From NCBI RefSeq assembly GCF_007751035.1, contig NZ_CP036433.1, forward strand, positions 7,669,001-7,733,000: a DNA stretch of 64,000 nt. The letters are read 5' to 3'. The DNA comes from Lignipirellula cremea. Its GTDB lineage: Bacteria; Planctomycetota; Planctomycetia; Pirellulales; Pirellulaceae. Both the position numbers and the translations under genes were made by a program. Each line of letters opens with the position of its first letter. The stretch's first letter is position 1. Below the pieces are notes generated by a model. The model saw nothing but the letters and a program-made list of their open reading frames with translations. It was not told the origin of the DNA and searched no databases. Positions 35,418 through 43,368 of the stretch are shown here, one piece after another.

Positions 35418-36308
35418 ATGAATGCAAAAGTGCGAACGCGTTTCTCAGGCGGCGGCCTGCTGGCGATCAGCTTGCTGCTGGCCGCCACAGGCAGGGCGGA
35501 CGAAGCCCCGGTCCGTGCCGACGCAGCGCGTGCCGGCGGCTTGCGGTCGCACACGCTGACATCGCCGTTCCAGGCAGAGCCCGTCACGGTTCGCGTAATG
35601 CTCCCGGAGCCATACGATCCGGACGTGCGACTGCCCGTGATCTATCTGTTGCCTGTCGAACCGGGCGAAGAAAGCCGCTATGGTGATCCGCTCCAGGCAA
35701 TCAGGAGTGCAAACCTGCAGCAGCGTTACCAGGCGATTTTTGCAGCCCCATCGTTCTCCACCTGGCCGTGGTATGCCGATCACCCGACCGACAAAACGCT
35801 GCAGCAAGAGTCTTACTTTCTGCAGGCCGTGCTGCCGCTGATCGAACAAGAGTACAAGGTCCAGGCGAACCCTGCCGGACGCTTGCTGCTGGGTTTCAGC
35901 AAATCGGGCTGGGGAGCCTGGAGTCTGCTGTTGCGGCATCCCGATATGTTCCACAAGGCCGTCGCCTGGGACGCCCCGCTGATGATGAAAGAGGTCGGCA
36001 GCTTTGGCAACCGCCCGGTCTTCGGCACGCAGGAGAACTTTGATAAATACCGCATGGACCGACTGTTACCGGTCGCCGCCGACAAGCTGGGCGACGAGGA
36101 GCGTCTGCTGCTGATCGGCTACGGCAACTTCCGCACGCACCACCAGCAGGCTCACGCCCTGCTGCAGGAACTGGGCGTGCCCCACGCGTACCGCGATGGT
36201 CCGGCGCTGAAGCATCACTGGGAAAGCGGCTGGGTGGCGCCAGCGGTCGGCTTGCTCCTGGATCCGCCGTCCGCCCCGCGGGCAAGCAGCGAACCATCCC
36301 CGCCCTGA
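35418..36308 (+). CDS. Secreted esterase-like alpha/beta hydrolase
   Basis: 296 aa from ATG 35418; GGAGG lies 8 nt upstream, and a signal peptide follows (GGLLAISLLLAATGRADEA). The frame is open further upstream into the previous gene, but that part is not protein-like. Putative-esterase fold: VRVMLPEPYDPDVRLPVIYL, nucleophile elbow GFSKSG (about residue 160), Asp in AVAWDAPL, and probable catalytic His in ALKHHWESGW. Resembles the esterase-D/feruloyl esterase group. It would act outside the cytoplasm on an unknown ester. Confidence 0.82.
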   Translation: MNAKVRTRFSGGGLLAISLLLAATGRADEAPVRADAARAGGLRSHTLTSPFQAEPVTVRVMLPEPYDPDVRLPVIYLLPVEPGEESRYGDPLQAIRSANLQQRYQAIFAAPSFSTWPWYADHPTDKTLQQESYFLQAVLPLIEQEYKVQANPAGRLLLGFSKSGWGAWSLLLRHPDMFHKAVAWDAPLMMKEVGSFGNRPVFGTQENFDKYRMDRLLPVAADKLGDEERLLLIGYGNFRTHHQQAHALLQELGVPHAYRDGPALKHHWESGWVAPAVGLLLDPPSAPRASSEPSPP

Positions 36309-36407
36309 TCGTTCTTGCGCGCGGCTCGCAGAAGACGGCTGCGGATTGGCGGAGTGCGTCCTTTTGCACTATGCTGTCGAAAAACTATTTGGCTGCGGAT
36401 GCTCGCC

Positions 36408-38234
36408 ATGTCAGACCCTTCCACCAACGACCTGACCACCCAGCGGCTGCTGCGTCGTTACATTGATTTGTGCGATGAATTTGGCCCGCCCGACGTGCTC
36501 ATGTTCCTGGCGGACGAACCTGACCTGAGCTTCCGCCAGCGGGCCGATGTGGTGCTGATTGATCAAAGCTGTCGCTGGATGAGCGGCGCCGGCGTGGCCG
36601 TAGAAGAATACATCGAGTACCTGCCCGACCTGCTGGCCGACGATCGGTTCCGGCTGGAAATGGTGCTGTCGGAATATCGGCTGCTGGAAGAAATGGGACG
36701 CAGTCCGCGGTCGGAAGATTTCCAGCACCGCTTTCCTGACCTGGCGGATTCGTTGCTCGCTTTGCTGGACGACGCCCGCAAGGAACCGCTATTCCTGTCG
36801 CGGGCCCGGCTCATCCGCGATGTCATGGCCCGCGTAGAACTTGGCTCCACGCTATCGTCGACGCAGATGGAACCGGTTGAACCCGACCTGACGCTTCCCT
36901 TTGCGGAAAAGGCCGAAGAGCGCGGCTCCAGCGGCACGGCCGCGCTCCGCTGCGAGTTCTTTTCCACCCTGCCGCAGCATGTGGTCCACCTGCTGGAAAC
37001 CTACATGCACGACGCTGACTTCGCCGCGGGCGAATACCTGATGCGCCAGGGCGATGAAGGCGACGCCCTGATGGTGCTGCACCAGGGAACCGTCGAAGTC
37101 AGCACCGTCAACGAACAGGGGGAACGGAATCTGATCACCCGCACCAGCCGCGTCCAGGTGCTGGGAGAAATGGCCCTCCTCACGCGGGAACGCCGCAGCG
37201 CCGATGTGGTTGCCGTGACCCCGGTCAAGGTGCTGGTTCTGCCGGCCCAGCGTTTTCACGAAGTGGCCGCCGAGCATCCCATTCTGTGCGAAGTGCTGAC
37301 CATGCTGGTCGCCACCCGGCTGGGTCGCCCCGACCGGGAGGATGTTCTCTCTGGCAAGAAACTGGATCGCTATGTGATCCGGCGACGGCTGGGCCGCGGC
37401 GGCATGTCGGTGGTCTACGCCGCTTGCGATGCGGAAACCAACCACAACATCGCCCTCAAAATGATGAGCCATCGCCTGGTGTACGACGCCTCGGCGCTGG
37501 CCCAGTTCCAGCGGGAAGCAGATATTGTCGAAGCGTTTGAGCATCCCAATCTGCTCCGCACGTACGGTCGCTTTGAGGCGTTCCATACGTTTTTTATCGT
37601 GATGGATTATTGCGACGGCGAAACGCTCGCCCAGCTGCTTCGCCGTGTTGGTCCGCTGCCGGAAAAAGAGTTCCGACAGATCCTGGGACAAACGGCCGAC
37701 GCCCTGGCCTACGCTCATCGGGCCGGCGTGGTGCACCAGGATATCAAGCCCTCCAACATCATGATCGGTCGCGACGGGGTGGTGAAACTGATGGACTTTG
37801 GCCTGGCCCGCCCGCTGGCCGACCCGCACGAAGCCAACTACGACGCCATTGTCGGTACGCCGCGTTACATGGCGCCCGAGCAGTCCCATTGCGGGCCGAT
37901 CACTCCGCAAACCGACTACTTCTCCCTGGGCTGCGTTGCGTATGAAATGATGACGGGCCAGCCGCTGTTCCAGAACAACACGATCGCCGGACTGATTGAA
38001 AGGGTGCGGGTCTGGAACCCCAGCGACACGCGGCCGCTGCGACCTGACTATGCCGACGACATCCACACGTTTCTCGATCACGCCCTGCAGAACAGCCCGC
38101 TCCGGCGATACCTCCGCCTGGACGCACTGGCCCAGCACGCCCAGCCGCTGTCGCCAGATTTCCTCGTCTCTTCGACCGATCCCGACGAACCGCCGCCCGA
38201 CATTCTGACCCAGCGTGAACGGATGACCGACTAG
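36408..38234 (+). CDS. Serine/threonine protein kinase fused to cyclic-nucleotide-binding domain
   Basis: 608 aa from ATG 36408 (MSDPSTND); ATG 36399 is an alternative. N-terminal 165 residues are helical and typical of planctomycete kinases. A cyclic-nucleotide-binding-type barrel follows (about 185-300; YMHDADFAAGEYLMRQGDEG, VLGEMALLTRERRSADVVA). The kinase domain starts at about 318: P-loop LGRGGMSVVY, catalytic Lys in IALKMM, HQDIKPSN (HQD instead of HRD, about 442), DFG in VKLMDFGLA, APE in GTPRYMAPEQ. No membrane helix is seen, so it should be cytoplasmic. The barrel before the kinase suggests nucleotide-gated activity, as in eukaryotic PKG; this is inference. Confidence 0.93.
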   Translation: MSDPSTNDLTTQRLLRRYIDLCDEFGPPDVLMFLADEPDLSFRQRADVVLIDQSCRWMSGAGVAVEEYIEYLPDLLADDRFRLEMVLSEYRLLEEMGRSPRSEDFQHRFPDLADSLLALLDDARKEPLFLSRARLIRDVMARVELGSTLSSTQMEPVEPDLTLPFAEKAEERGSSGTAALRCEFFSTLPQHVVHLLETYMHDADFAAGEYLMRQGDEGDALMVLHQGTVEVSTVNEQGERNLITRTSRVQVLGEMALLTRERRSADVVAVTPVKVLVLPAQRFHEVAAEHPILCEVLTMLVATRLGRPDREDVLSGKKLDRYVIRRRLGRGGMSVVYAACDAETNHNIALKMMSHRLVYDASALAQFQREADIVEAFEHPNLLRTYGRFEAFHTFFIVMDYCDGETLAQLLRRVGPLPEKEFRQILGQTADALAYAHRAGVVHQDIKPSNIMIGRDGVVKLMDFGLARPLADPHEANYDAIVGTPRYMAPEQSHCGPITPQTDYFSLGCVAYEMMTGQPLFQNNTIAGLIERVRVWNPSDTRPLRPDYADDIHTFLDHALQNSPLRRYLRLDALAQHAQPLSPDFLVSSTDPDEPPPDILTQRERMTD

Positions 38235-38373
38235 CCGCAGTGCAATCCGTTCCCCAGAGGACTGATCAGATCGGCCGGGCGGGTAACAATACGTGTCCTT
38301 CGCGCCGGCGAAAAGCCGCGTCCGCGTCATCCGTTCGATCTGCTCATGTTGCTCTTCCGCAAGGCCGCCTGCG

Positions 38374-39345
38374 ATGCCTCCTGACGAACAACCACCGCTG
38401 CCGCGTGTTGGCGTTTCCGCCTGCCTGCTGGGACAAAAAGTCCGTTACGACGGCCAGCACACGCGGGACTCTTTCATCGTCGAAACGCTCAGCCCGTTTG
38501 TCGAATACGTGCCCGTCTGCCCGGAGGTCGAGATCGGCCTGGGCACGCCGCGGCCGGCCATCCATCTGCAGGCGTCAAACGACCAGATCCGCCTGCAGGT
38601 AATCTCCACCGGTGAAGATCTGACTGAGCAAATGCAAACCTACGCCGCCGACAGAACGGCCCGCCTGCGGCAGTTGGGCCTGTCGGGCTATCTGCTCAAA
38701 TCACGCTCGCCCAGCTGCGGCATGGAACGCGTCAAAGTGCGGCAGGATCGGGGGTTCCCGGTGCGCAACGGCCGCGGACTGTTTGCCGCCGCCCTGCTGG
38801 ACGGCTGGCCCGAACTTCCGGTCGAAGAGGAGGGACGCCTGCGCGACACGGGTCTGCGAACGAACTTCTGCGAGCGTCTGTTCGCGTACCATCGGCTCAG
38901 CACCCTGTTCCGTTCCGACTGGACTCGGCGCCAGGTTGTGGAACTGCACAGCCGGGAGAAATTCCTGCTGCTGGCCCATCACGAGACCAGCTACCGGCGG
39001 CTGGGTCGCCTGGTCGCCGCCGTCAAACAGACGCCGCGGGAAAAGTTCGCCCAGGAGTACCTGTCGCAGTTCATGTCGGGCCTGGTCCAGCCAGCCAGTT
39101 TCCGCCGGCACTTCAACGTGCTGGAACACCTGCTGGGCTTCTTTCGCGAACGCCTGGACCCGCGCCAGCGAGGCGAGATCCACGACCGGATTGAAGACTA
39201 CCGCCGCCGCGTCGCGCCGCTGATTGTGCCGCTGACGTTGATCCGTCATTACGCGGAAATTCTGGACATCGACTATCTGCGCAACCAAACCTACCTGCGT
39301 CCGTACCCCGCGGAATTGCTCCTGCCGCCAGGCTCCACCGCCTGA
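38374..39345 (+). CDS. DUF523-DUF1722 fusion protein
   Basis: 323 aa from ATG 38374. N-terminal DUF523 (VGVSACLLGQKVRYDGQH, VCPEVEIGLGTPRPAIHL, LLKSRSPSCG with conserved Cys residues); C-terminal DUF1722/YbgA (FCERLFAYHRLSTLFRSDW, LHSREKFLLLAHHE, YRRLGRLVA). The fusion is known in proteobacteria, where DUF1722 members are often beside photolyase genes. Conserved Cys in DUF523 (ACLLG, VCPE, SCG) suggests metal or iron-sulfur binding; role unknown. Last gene before cassette cluster 1, whose homology begins 21 bp after its stop. Confidence 0.9.
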   Translation: MPPDEQPPLPRVGVSACLLGQKVRYDGQHTRDSFIVETLSPFVEYVPVCPEVEIGLGTPRPAIHLQASNDQIRLQVISTGEDLTEQMQTYAADRTARLRQLGLSGYLLKSRSPSCGMERVKVRQDRGFPVRNGRGLFAAALLDGWPELPVEEEGRLRDTGLRTNFCERLFAYHRLSTLFRSDWTRRQVVELHSREKFLLLAHHETSYRRLGRLVAAVKQTPREKFAQEYLSQFMSGLVQPASFRRHFNVLEHLLGFFRERLDPRQRGEIHDRIEDYRRRVAPLIVPLTLIRHYAEILDIDYLRNQTYLRPYPAELLLPPGSTA

Positions 39346-39410
39346 CGAACCAGTGCAGCGCCAAAAAAGAAAATCAGGAACTTCTACCGCCGGCTGTCCG
39401 GTGGGATCAC

Positions 39411-39518
39411 GTTTGAGGGATGAAGTAGTAACGGCAGTGACAAATCACACGCCGCAAACGACTTGAAACGGCGATGATCGCCGCAACATCTACTCTCAAA
39501 CGTACGAAAGTGAATCCC
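39411..39518 (+). promoter_or_regulatory. A-type cassette leader (representative)
   Basis: Conserved 108-110 bp before each A-type start codon. It contains AGTAACGGCAGTGACAAA, CACGCCGCAAACGACTTGAAA and a small hairpin CGGCGA-TGA-TCGCCG, then the start context GAAAGTGAATCCC-ATG. The other A leaders are 40053-40160 (+), 50206-50315, 50835-50942, 56859-56966, 57485-57594 and 58113-58222 (all -). Conservation outside the coding region implies promoter and 5'-UTR elements; TTGAAA could be a -35 box, but no good -10 could be assigned. Confidence 0.6.
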
Positions 39519-39860
39519 ATGAACGCTTGCAAAAAGATCCTCCTGTCGGTCGCAATCCTCGGTCTCCTCGGCATGGTCAGCGAAGCGAAAGCCCAGTTCA
39601 GTAGCGGTTCCAGCTCGAGCTGGAGCAGCAGCTCGTCCAGCAGCTGGGGTTATGGTCCCGGCGGTTCTTACAACAACAACACCAGCAACTCCTCTTCGCA
39701 GCAGTCCCGCTGGGGCAGCGGACCGGGCGGCGGGTACTCGCAGAGCAGCGGCCGCAGCCAGTCGAACCAGTGGGGCTCGAGCTTCAACGGCAACGGCTAC
39801 AACCGCTACAACAACCAGCAGAACAGCGGCTTCAACAACTTCCGCCGCTACTACCCGTAA
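39519..39860 (+). CDS. Secreted Ser/Asn/Gly/aromatic-rich low-complexity protein, A-type (copy 1)
   Basis: 113 aa. Start at ATG 39519; a GTG three codons upstream and longer open frames are part of the conserved leader. Signal peptide (NACKKILLSVAILGLLG, cleavage after SEAKA) leaves 88 residues of low complexity: Ser runs (SSSSW), GYGPGGSYNNNTSN, RWGSGPGG, GRSQSNQWG, NGNGYNRYNNQQ and the C-terminus NNFRRYYP. In A-type copies about one third of the mature chain is Ser; Trp, Tyr and Phe total 14 and Arg 5, with no Asp, Glu, Lys, Cys, Val or Ile. It is predicted to be exported, disordered and basic only through Arg. Copy 1 has MVSEAKA, GGGYSQ and GSSFNG. No known family recognised; an extracellular matrix or adhesive role is conjecture. 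Confidence 0.85.
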   Translation: MNACKKILLSVAILGLLGMVSEAKAQFSSGSSSSWSSSSSSSWGYGPGGSYNNNTSNSSSQQSRWGSGPGGGYSQSSGRSQSNQWGSSFNGNGYNRYNNQQNSGFNNFRRYYP

Positions 39861-39889
39861 GACGAAAGAACGCAGACAAAAGAACGCTA

Positions 39890-39962
39890 CTTTCGCGGAG
39901 CGAAAGGCGACATTCAAGAAACAAAGCCGGCCCAGGCGTGAACCACGCAGGCCGGCTTTTTT
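39890..39962 (+). terminator. Hairpin plus intrinsic terminator of copy 1
   Basis: The CTTTCGC-GGA-GCGAAAG hairpin (39890-39906), then a strong terminator at 39923-39962: outer stem AAAGCCGGCC/GGCCGGCTTT, inner stem GCGTG/CACGC, followed by TTT. Confidence 0.85.
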
Positions 39963-40160
39963 CGTTGCGTCGTGGAGGAACGACGCGAGACGACTTGAGC
40001 CCATCTCCAAGAAAATCAGGAACTTCTGCGGCCGACTGTCCGCTCGGACGGCGTTTGAGGGATGAAGGTGTAACGGCAGTGACAAAGCACACGCCGCAAA
40101 CGACTTGAAACGGCGATGATCGCCGCAACATCTACTCTCAAACGTACGAAAGTGAATCCC

Positions 40161-40502
40161 ATGAACGCTTGCAAAAAGATCCTCCTGTCGGTCGCAATCC
40201 TCGGTCTCCTCGGCATGGCCAGCGAAGCGAAAGCCCAGTTCAGCAGCGGTTCCAGCTCGAGTTGGAGCAGCAGCTCGTCCAGCAGCTGGGGTTATGGTCC
40301 CGGCGGTTCTTACAACAACAACACCAGCAACTCCTCTTCGCAGCAGTCCCGCTGGGGCAGCGGACCGGGCGGCAGCTACTCGCAGAGCAGCGGCCGCAGC
40401 CAGTCGAACCAGTGGGGATCGAGCTTAAACGGCAACGGCTACAACCGCTACAACAACCAGCAGAACAGCGGCTTCAACAACTTCCGCCGCTACTACCCGT
40501 AA
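40161..40502 (+). CDS. Secreted low-complexity protein, A-type (copy 2)
   Basis: 113 aa, same architecture as copy 1; differs by MASEAKA in the signal peptide, GGSYSQ instead of GGGYSQ, and GSSLNG instead of GSSFNG. This exact protein is also encoded by the copies starting at 50205 and 56858. Middle gene of the cluster. Its downstream hairpin is interrupted by the MITE-like element at 40528. Confidence 0.85.
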   Translation: MNACKKILLSVAILGLLGMASEAKAQFSSGSSSSWSSSSSSSWGYGPGGSYNNNTSNSSSQQSRWGSGPGGSYSQSSGRSQSNQWGSSLNGNGYNRYNNQQNSGFNNFRRYYP

Positions 40503-40527
40503 GACAAAGAACGCTACTTTCGCGGAG

Positions 40528-40686
40528 AGGCTGTGAATTTATTCCGAAATTCAAGGGATGTTAACTTAGGATGCTTCAAAAACGAGCCATTTTCATCTCA
40601 GAGGCGAGGTTTGAGATCAAAACAGGGTCGTTTTTGAGAGCCATTTGCTAGAAGAACCCCTCCTCTGGTTAATAAATTCACAGCCT
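40528..40686. mobile_element. 159-bp MITE-like element with 16-bp terminal inverted repeats
   Basis: Ends are perfect inverted repeats AGGCTGTGAATTTATT / AATAAATTCACAGCCT. It is flanked by a 5-bp direct repeat CGGAG (40523-40527 and 40687-40691); uninterrupted cassettes have one CGGAG inside the hairpin TTTCG-CGGAG-CGAAAG, so this is a true target duplication. Inside are nested inverted segments (TCAAAAACGA with TCGTTTTTGA, ATCTCA with TGAGAT), so transcripts could fold into a long hairpin. Too short to code for a transposase. It is AT-rich against a GC-rich background. Second copy at 56333-56491. Confidence 0.9.
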
Positions 40687-40713
40687 CGGAGCGAAAGGCG
40701 ACATTCAAGAAAC

Positions 40714-40753
40714 AAAGCCGGCCCAGGCGTGAACCACGCAGGCCGGCTTTTTT
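40714..40753 (+). terminator. Intrinsic terminator of copy 2
   Basis: Same AAAGCCGGCC/GGCCGGCTTT hairpin with inner GCGTG/CACGC stem and T-tract as after copy 1, displaced downstream by the MITE-like insertion. Confidence 0.85.
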
Positions 40754-40843
40754 CGTTGCGTCGTGGAGGAACGACGCGAGACGACTTGAGCCCATCTCCT
40801 AGAAAATCAGGAACTTTCGCCCGCGGCTGTCCGCTCGGACGGC

Positions 40844-40953
40844 GTTTGAGGGATGGAGTAGTAACGGCAGTGACAAGTCACACGCCGCCAACAACTTGAA
40901 AAGGCGTTGAAAGCCGATCCTTCCTCTCCCCTCAATTTGTGAAAGTGAATCCC
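40844..40953 (+). promoter_or_regulatory. B-type cassette leader (representative)
   Basis: Shares the first 65 bp with A leaders (TTTGAGGGATGGAGTAGTAA, CTTGAAAAGGCG) but the second half diverges: GTTGAAAGCCGATCC and a C/T-rich stretch (TTCCTCTCCCCTCAATTTGT) replace the hairpin and ACATCTACTCTC of A leaders. The start context GAAAGTGAATCCC is common to both, except one base in copy 7. Other B leaders: 49572-49681 and 56066-56175 (-). Confidence 0.55.
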
Positions 40954-41295
40954 ATGAACGCTTGCAAAAAAATCCTCCTGTCGGTCGCCGTCCTTGGTCT
41001 TCTCGGTCTGGTCAGCGAAGCGAACGCCCAGGTCTTCAGCGGTTCCAGCTCCAGCTGGAGCAGCAGCTGGTCCAGCAACTGGGGTTCGGGTCCGAACGGT
41101 TCCTATAACAACAACACCAGCAACTTCTCCTCGCAGCAGTCCCGCTGGGGCGGCGGCCCGGGCGGCAGCTACATCCAGAACAGCGGCCGCAGCCAGTCGA
41201 ACCAGTGGGGCTCGAGCTTCAACGGCAACGGCTACAACCGCTACAACAACCAGCAGAACAGCGGCTTCAATAACTTCCGCCGCTACTACCCGTAA
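40954..41295 (+). CDS. Secreted low-complexity protein, B-type (copy 3)
   Basis: 113 aa. B-type differs from A-type across the first half: AVLGLLGLVSEANA in the signal peptide, then FSGSSSSWSSSWSSNWG, GSGPNGSYNNNTSNFSS, RWGGGPGGSY and QNSGRSQ; the C-terminal third is the same as A-type. This copy has AQVFSG and SYIQN, against AQGFSG and SYVQN in the other two B copies. Last gene in its cluster. Likewise no acidic residue or Lys in the mature chain. Confidence 0.85.
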   Translation: MNACKKILLSVAVLGLLGLVSEANAQVFSGSSSSWSSSWSSNWGSGPNGSYNNNTSNFSSQQSRWGGGPGGSYIQNSGRSQSNQWGSSFNGNGYNRYNNQQNSGFNNFRRYYP

Positions 41296-41309
41296 GACAA
41301 AGAACGCTA

Positions 41310-41425
41310 CTTTCGCGGAGCGAAAGGCGACCTACCAGGAGAAGATAACGCTACTTTCGCGGAGCGAAAGGCGACATACCAGCAGCAAAGCCGGCCAGGC
41401 GTGAACTACGCAGGCCGGCTTTTTT
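41310..41425 (+). terminator. Two hairpins plus intrinsic terminator of copy 3
   Basis: The CTTTCGC/GCGAAAG hairpin occurs twice (41310-41326, 41354-41370) after a 44-bp tandem duplication, then a terminator at 41387-41425 (AAAGCCGGCC ... GGCCGGCTTTTTT). Confidence 0.85.
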
Positions 41426-41473
41426 GTTGCGTCGGCGGCAAGCGGCTTCAGGCGGGCGCTCGCGGAACGTTTC

Positions 41474-43165
41474 TCAATCGCAGAGCGTTTTCCCGTAGTG
41501 CTGCAGCAGTCGGGACTGGGCGCCGGCGATCGCGGCTGTCTTTTCTGTGGGATCCAGGCGTCCGGCATCGATCAGGATGTCGGCCAGTTCGCCGAGCATG
41601 GTGGATGAAAGCAACGGCGAATAGAGCAGCATCAGTCTTCGCTCGATCAGGTCGCTCAGAGTAGTTGCCCATTCGCGATCCACCACCCGGCGGATGAAGC
41701 CGCGGGGGAAAGAACTGCCGGCAAGCGGCTCCTGATCGGCTGGCGAAAGGTCTTCCAGGTACGACCGGGTTTGCATACCGCACAGGTCCCAGACGGCGGC
41801 GATCGCGGCTGCCGGCAACCGCAGCTGGTCGACAAAGGTCGCCTGGGTGCGGGCCACAGCGTCGTTGTCGGACGGATATTGTTCTCCGCCAGGCAGCGGG
41901 CGTTCGCGCGTGTTGGCTTGCGGTTTCTCGCCCCAGCTTTTTAGCAGGTCGGCGACCACTTCTTCCGCCAGGGCGCGGCAGGTGGTGAGCTTGCCGCCGA
42001 TCACGGAAACGATCGGAACTTCGGCCGCGTGGTGCTGCAGCCAGTGTCCGCGGGGTATGGCGGCCGTTTTGCCGCCGGCAGCAGGAGACGGCGCGCGGGG
42101 CAAGGGCCGCACTCCGCTGTAATGCTGGGCCACATCGGAGCGTGTGAGCTGGACCTGCGGCAAGACGCGTTCGACGGCTGACAGCAGGTAGTCGATCTCC
42201 TGCTCGGTGGCGACCGCGCTACCTGGGTCGTCTTCGAACGGCAGATCGGTCGTGCCGATCAGCACGCCGCCGACAAACGGCAGCAGGAACACGGGACGAC
42301 CGTCGTCGGCCTCGGCGTAAATTCCCTGGTCGCCGAGGGCTTTTCGCAGCCCCGGATGAAAGCTCAACAGGTGCGTCCCTTTGGTCGGCCCCATTAACCG
42401 AGGGCTGTCAACCGCCAGCCTGGCCAGTGTGCTATCGACCCAGGCGCCGGTGGCGTTGATGATCACCTCGGGATCAAACTCCCGCACGTCCGCCCCGGAT
42501 GCGTCGTCGAGCGGGCGGACCTGCACGCTTTTTCCGTGGCGCTCGGCGGTGTGGTAAGGCAGCACCTCGAACGTGGTCTGCTGCTGCTGGCACAGGCGGC
42601 GGGCGTCTTCCAGCTGGGCGATCACGAAGCGCTCCGGGTAGCGGATCTGGGCGTCGCTGTACGCGCAAAGCCAGCGGTAACGCTCCTGCGAAACGGGCGC
42701 CGCTCCGGGCGTTCCGACTTTCTGCACCGATCTTTTCGGCAAGGTTGAACTGCGGGACAACTGGTCGTACAGCCACAAGCCGGCCTGGACCAGATGCACC
42801 CCGCGCGACGCGGCTGGGCCGCTTCCGCCCCATTTGAAGAACCGGCGCACCGACTGTCGCAAGCCGCCAAAGCGGTTCTCGACCGGAATCTGCAGACGCA
42901 GCGGATGCACCAGATGCGGCGCCAGCTTCAGCAGCCGGGAGCGTTCCTCCAACGACTCGCGGACCAGCGCCACGTCGCCATATTCCAGGTAACGCAAACC
43001 GCCGTGGATCAGGCGGGACGAATACGCCGTGGCGCCGCCGGCCAGATCACCCTGGTCGACCAGCGTGACCGACAACCCGTTCAGTGCGCACTCGCGGGCG
43101 ATGGCGGCGCCGTTGATGCCGCCGCCGAGGATGAGGACAGATCGCGAAGGTGCAGAAGAGGCCAT
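41474..43165 (-). CDS. glpD: Glycerol-3-phosphate dehydrogenase (FAD-dependent, GlpD)
   Basis: 563 aa from ATG 43165. FAD-binding VLILGGGINGAAIARECALN at the N-terminus; GGATAYSSRLIHGGLRYLEYGDVALVRESL is highly characteristic of GlpD. Later GPTKGTHLLSFHPGLR, GTTDLPFEDDPG, and VSVIGGKLTTCRALAEEVV. Oxidises sn-glycerol-3-phosphate to dihydroxyacetone phosphate, passing electrons to quinone at the membrane. No glpK or glpF gene adjoins it. Convergent with cassette cluster 1, whose terminator ends 49 bp from its stop. Confidence 0.95.
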   Translation of the reverse strand: MASSAPSRSVLILGGGINGAAIARECALNGLSVTLVDQGDLAGGATAYSSRLIHGGLRYLEYGDVALVRESLEERSRLLKLAPHLVHPLRLQIPVENRFGGLRQSVRRFFKWGGSGPAASRGVHLVQAGLWLYDQLSRSSTLPKRSVQKVGTPGAAPVSQERYRWLCAYSDAQIRYPERFVIAQLEDARRLCQQQQTTFEVLPYHTAERHGKSVQVRPLDDASGADVREFDPEVIINATGAWVDSTLARLAVDSPRLMGPTKGTHLLSFHPGLRKALGDQGIYAEADDGRPVFLLPFVGGVLIGTTDLPFEDDPGSAVATEQEIDYLLSAVERVLPQVQLTRSDVAQHYSGVRPLPRAPSPAAGGKTAAIPRGHWLQHHAAEVPIVSVIGGKLTTCRALAEEVVADLLKSWGEKPQANTRERPLPGGEQYPSDNDAVARTQATFVDQLRLPAAAIAAVWDLCGMQTRSYLEDLSPADQEPLAGSSFPRGFIRRVVDREWATTLSDLIERRLMLLYSPLLSSTMLGELADILIDAGRLDPTEKTAAIAGAQSRLLQHYGKTLCD

Positions 43166-43368
43166 ACCGACTCGCCGGGAAAGAACGTCACACACTGATT
43201 GACGCCATTATCGGCCAGTTCGCCCGGCAGGCAATGCGGGCGCCGGAACAGAAGCAGCCCCGGGAGGAGAACCCGGGGCAAGGGAATCGTCGACTTCTGA
43301 TCCGCAAAGAAGAGATGCTTTTCTCGGAGCGAGAACCGCCTTTGGGCGGCGGCTGTCTCGCGGTTTCT

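Larger units (their letters stand above)
39366..41425 (+). repeat. Cassette cluster 1: three tandem cassettes (A, A, B) plus MITE
   Basis: Three direct copies of a roughly 629-bp unit. Each has a conserved upstream block, a leader starting GTTTGAGGGATG, a 113-codon gene, the hairpin CTTTCGCGGAGCGAAAG, and an AAAGCCGGCC/GGCCGGCTTT terminator. Start codons lie at 39519, 40161 and 40954. The last interval (793 bp) equals 629 plus the 159-bp element and its 5-bp duplication. The hairpin is at 39890-39906, is split by the element after copy 2, and is doubled after copy 3 (41310-41326 and 41354-41370). Order V-type A, A-type A, B is the same as in the clusters at 49-51 and 55-58 kb, which are in the opposite orientation. 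Confidence 0.95.

Noticed and set aside
39474-39518. Longer N-terminal forms of the low-complexity proteins (beginning IAATSTLKRTKVNP)
   Set aside because: These codons lie in the conserved leader, would put a hydrophilic stretch before the signal peptide, and are interrupted or replaced in B-type copies.
40645-40899. Open frame starting in the MITE-like element
   Set aside because: It reads through the element end, hairpin, terminator and next leader; it has no codon-level signal of a protein and no start site.
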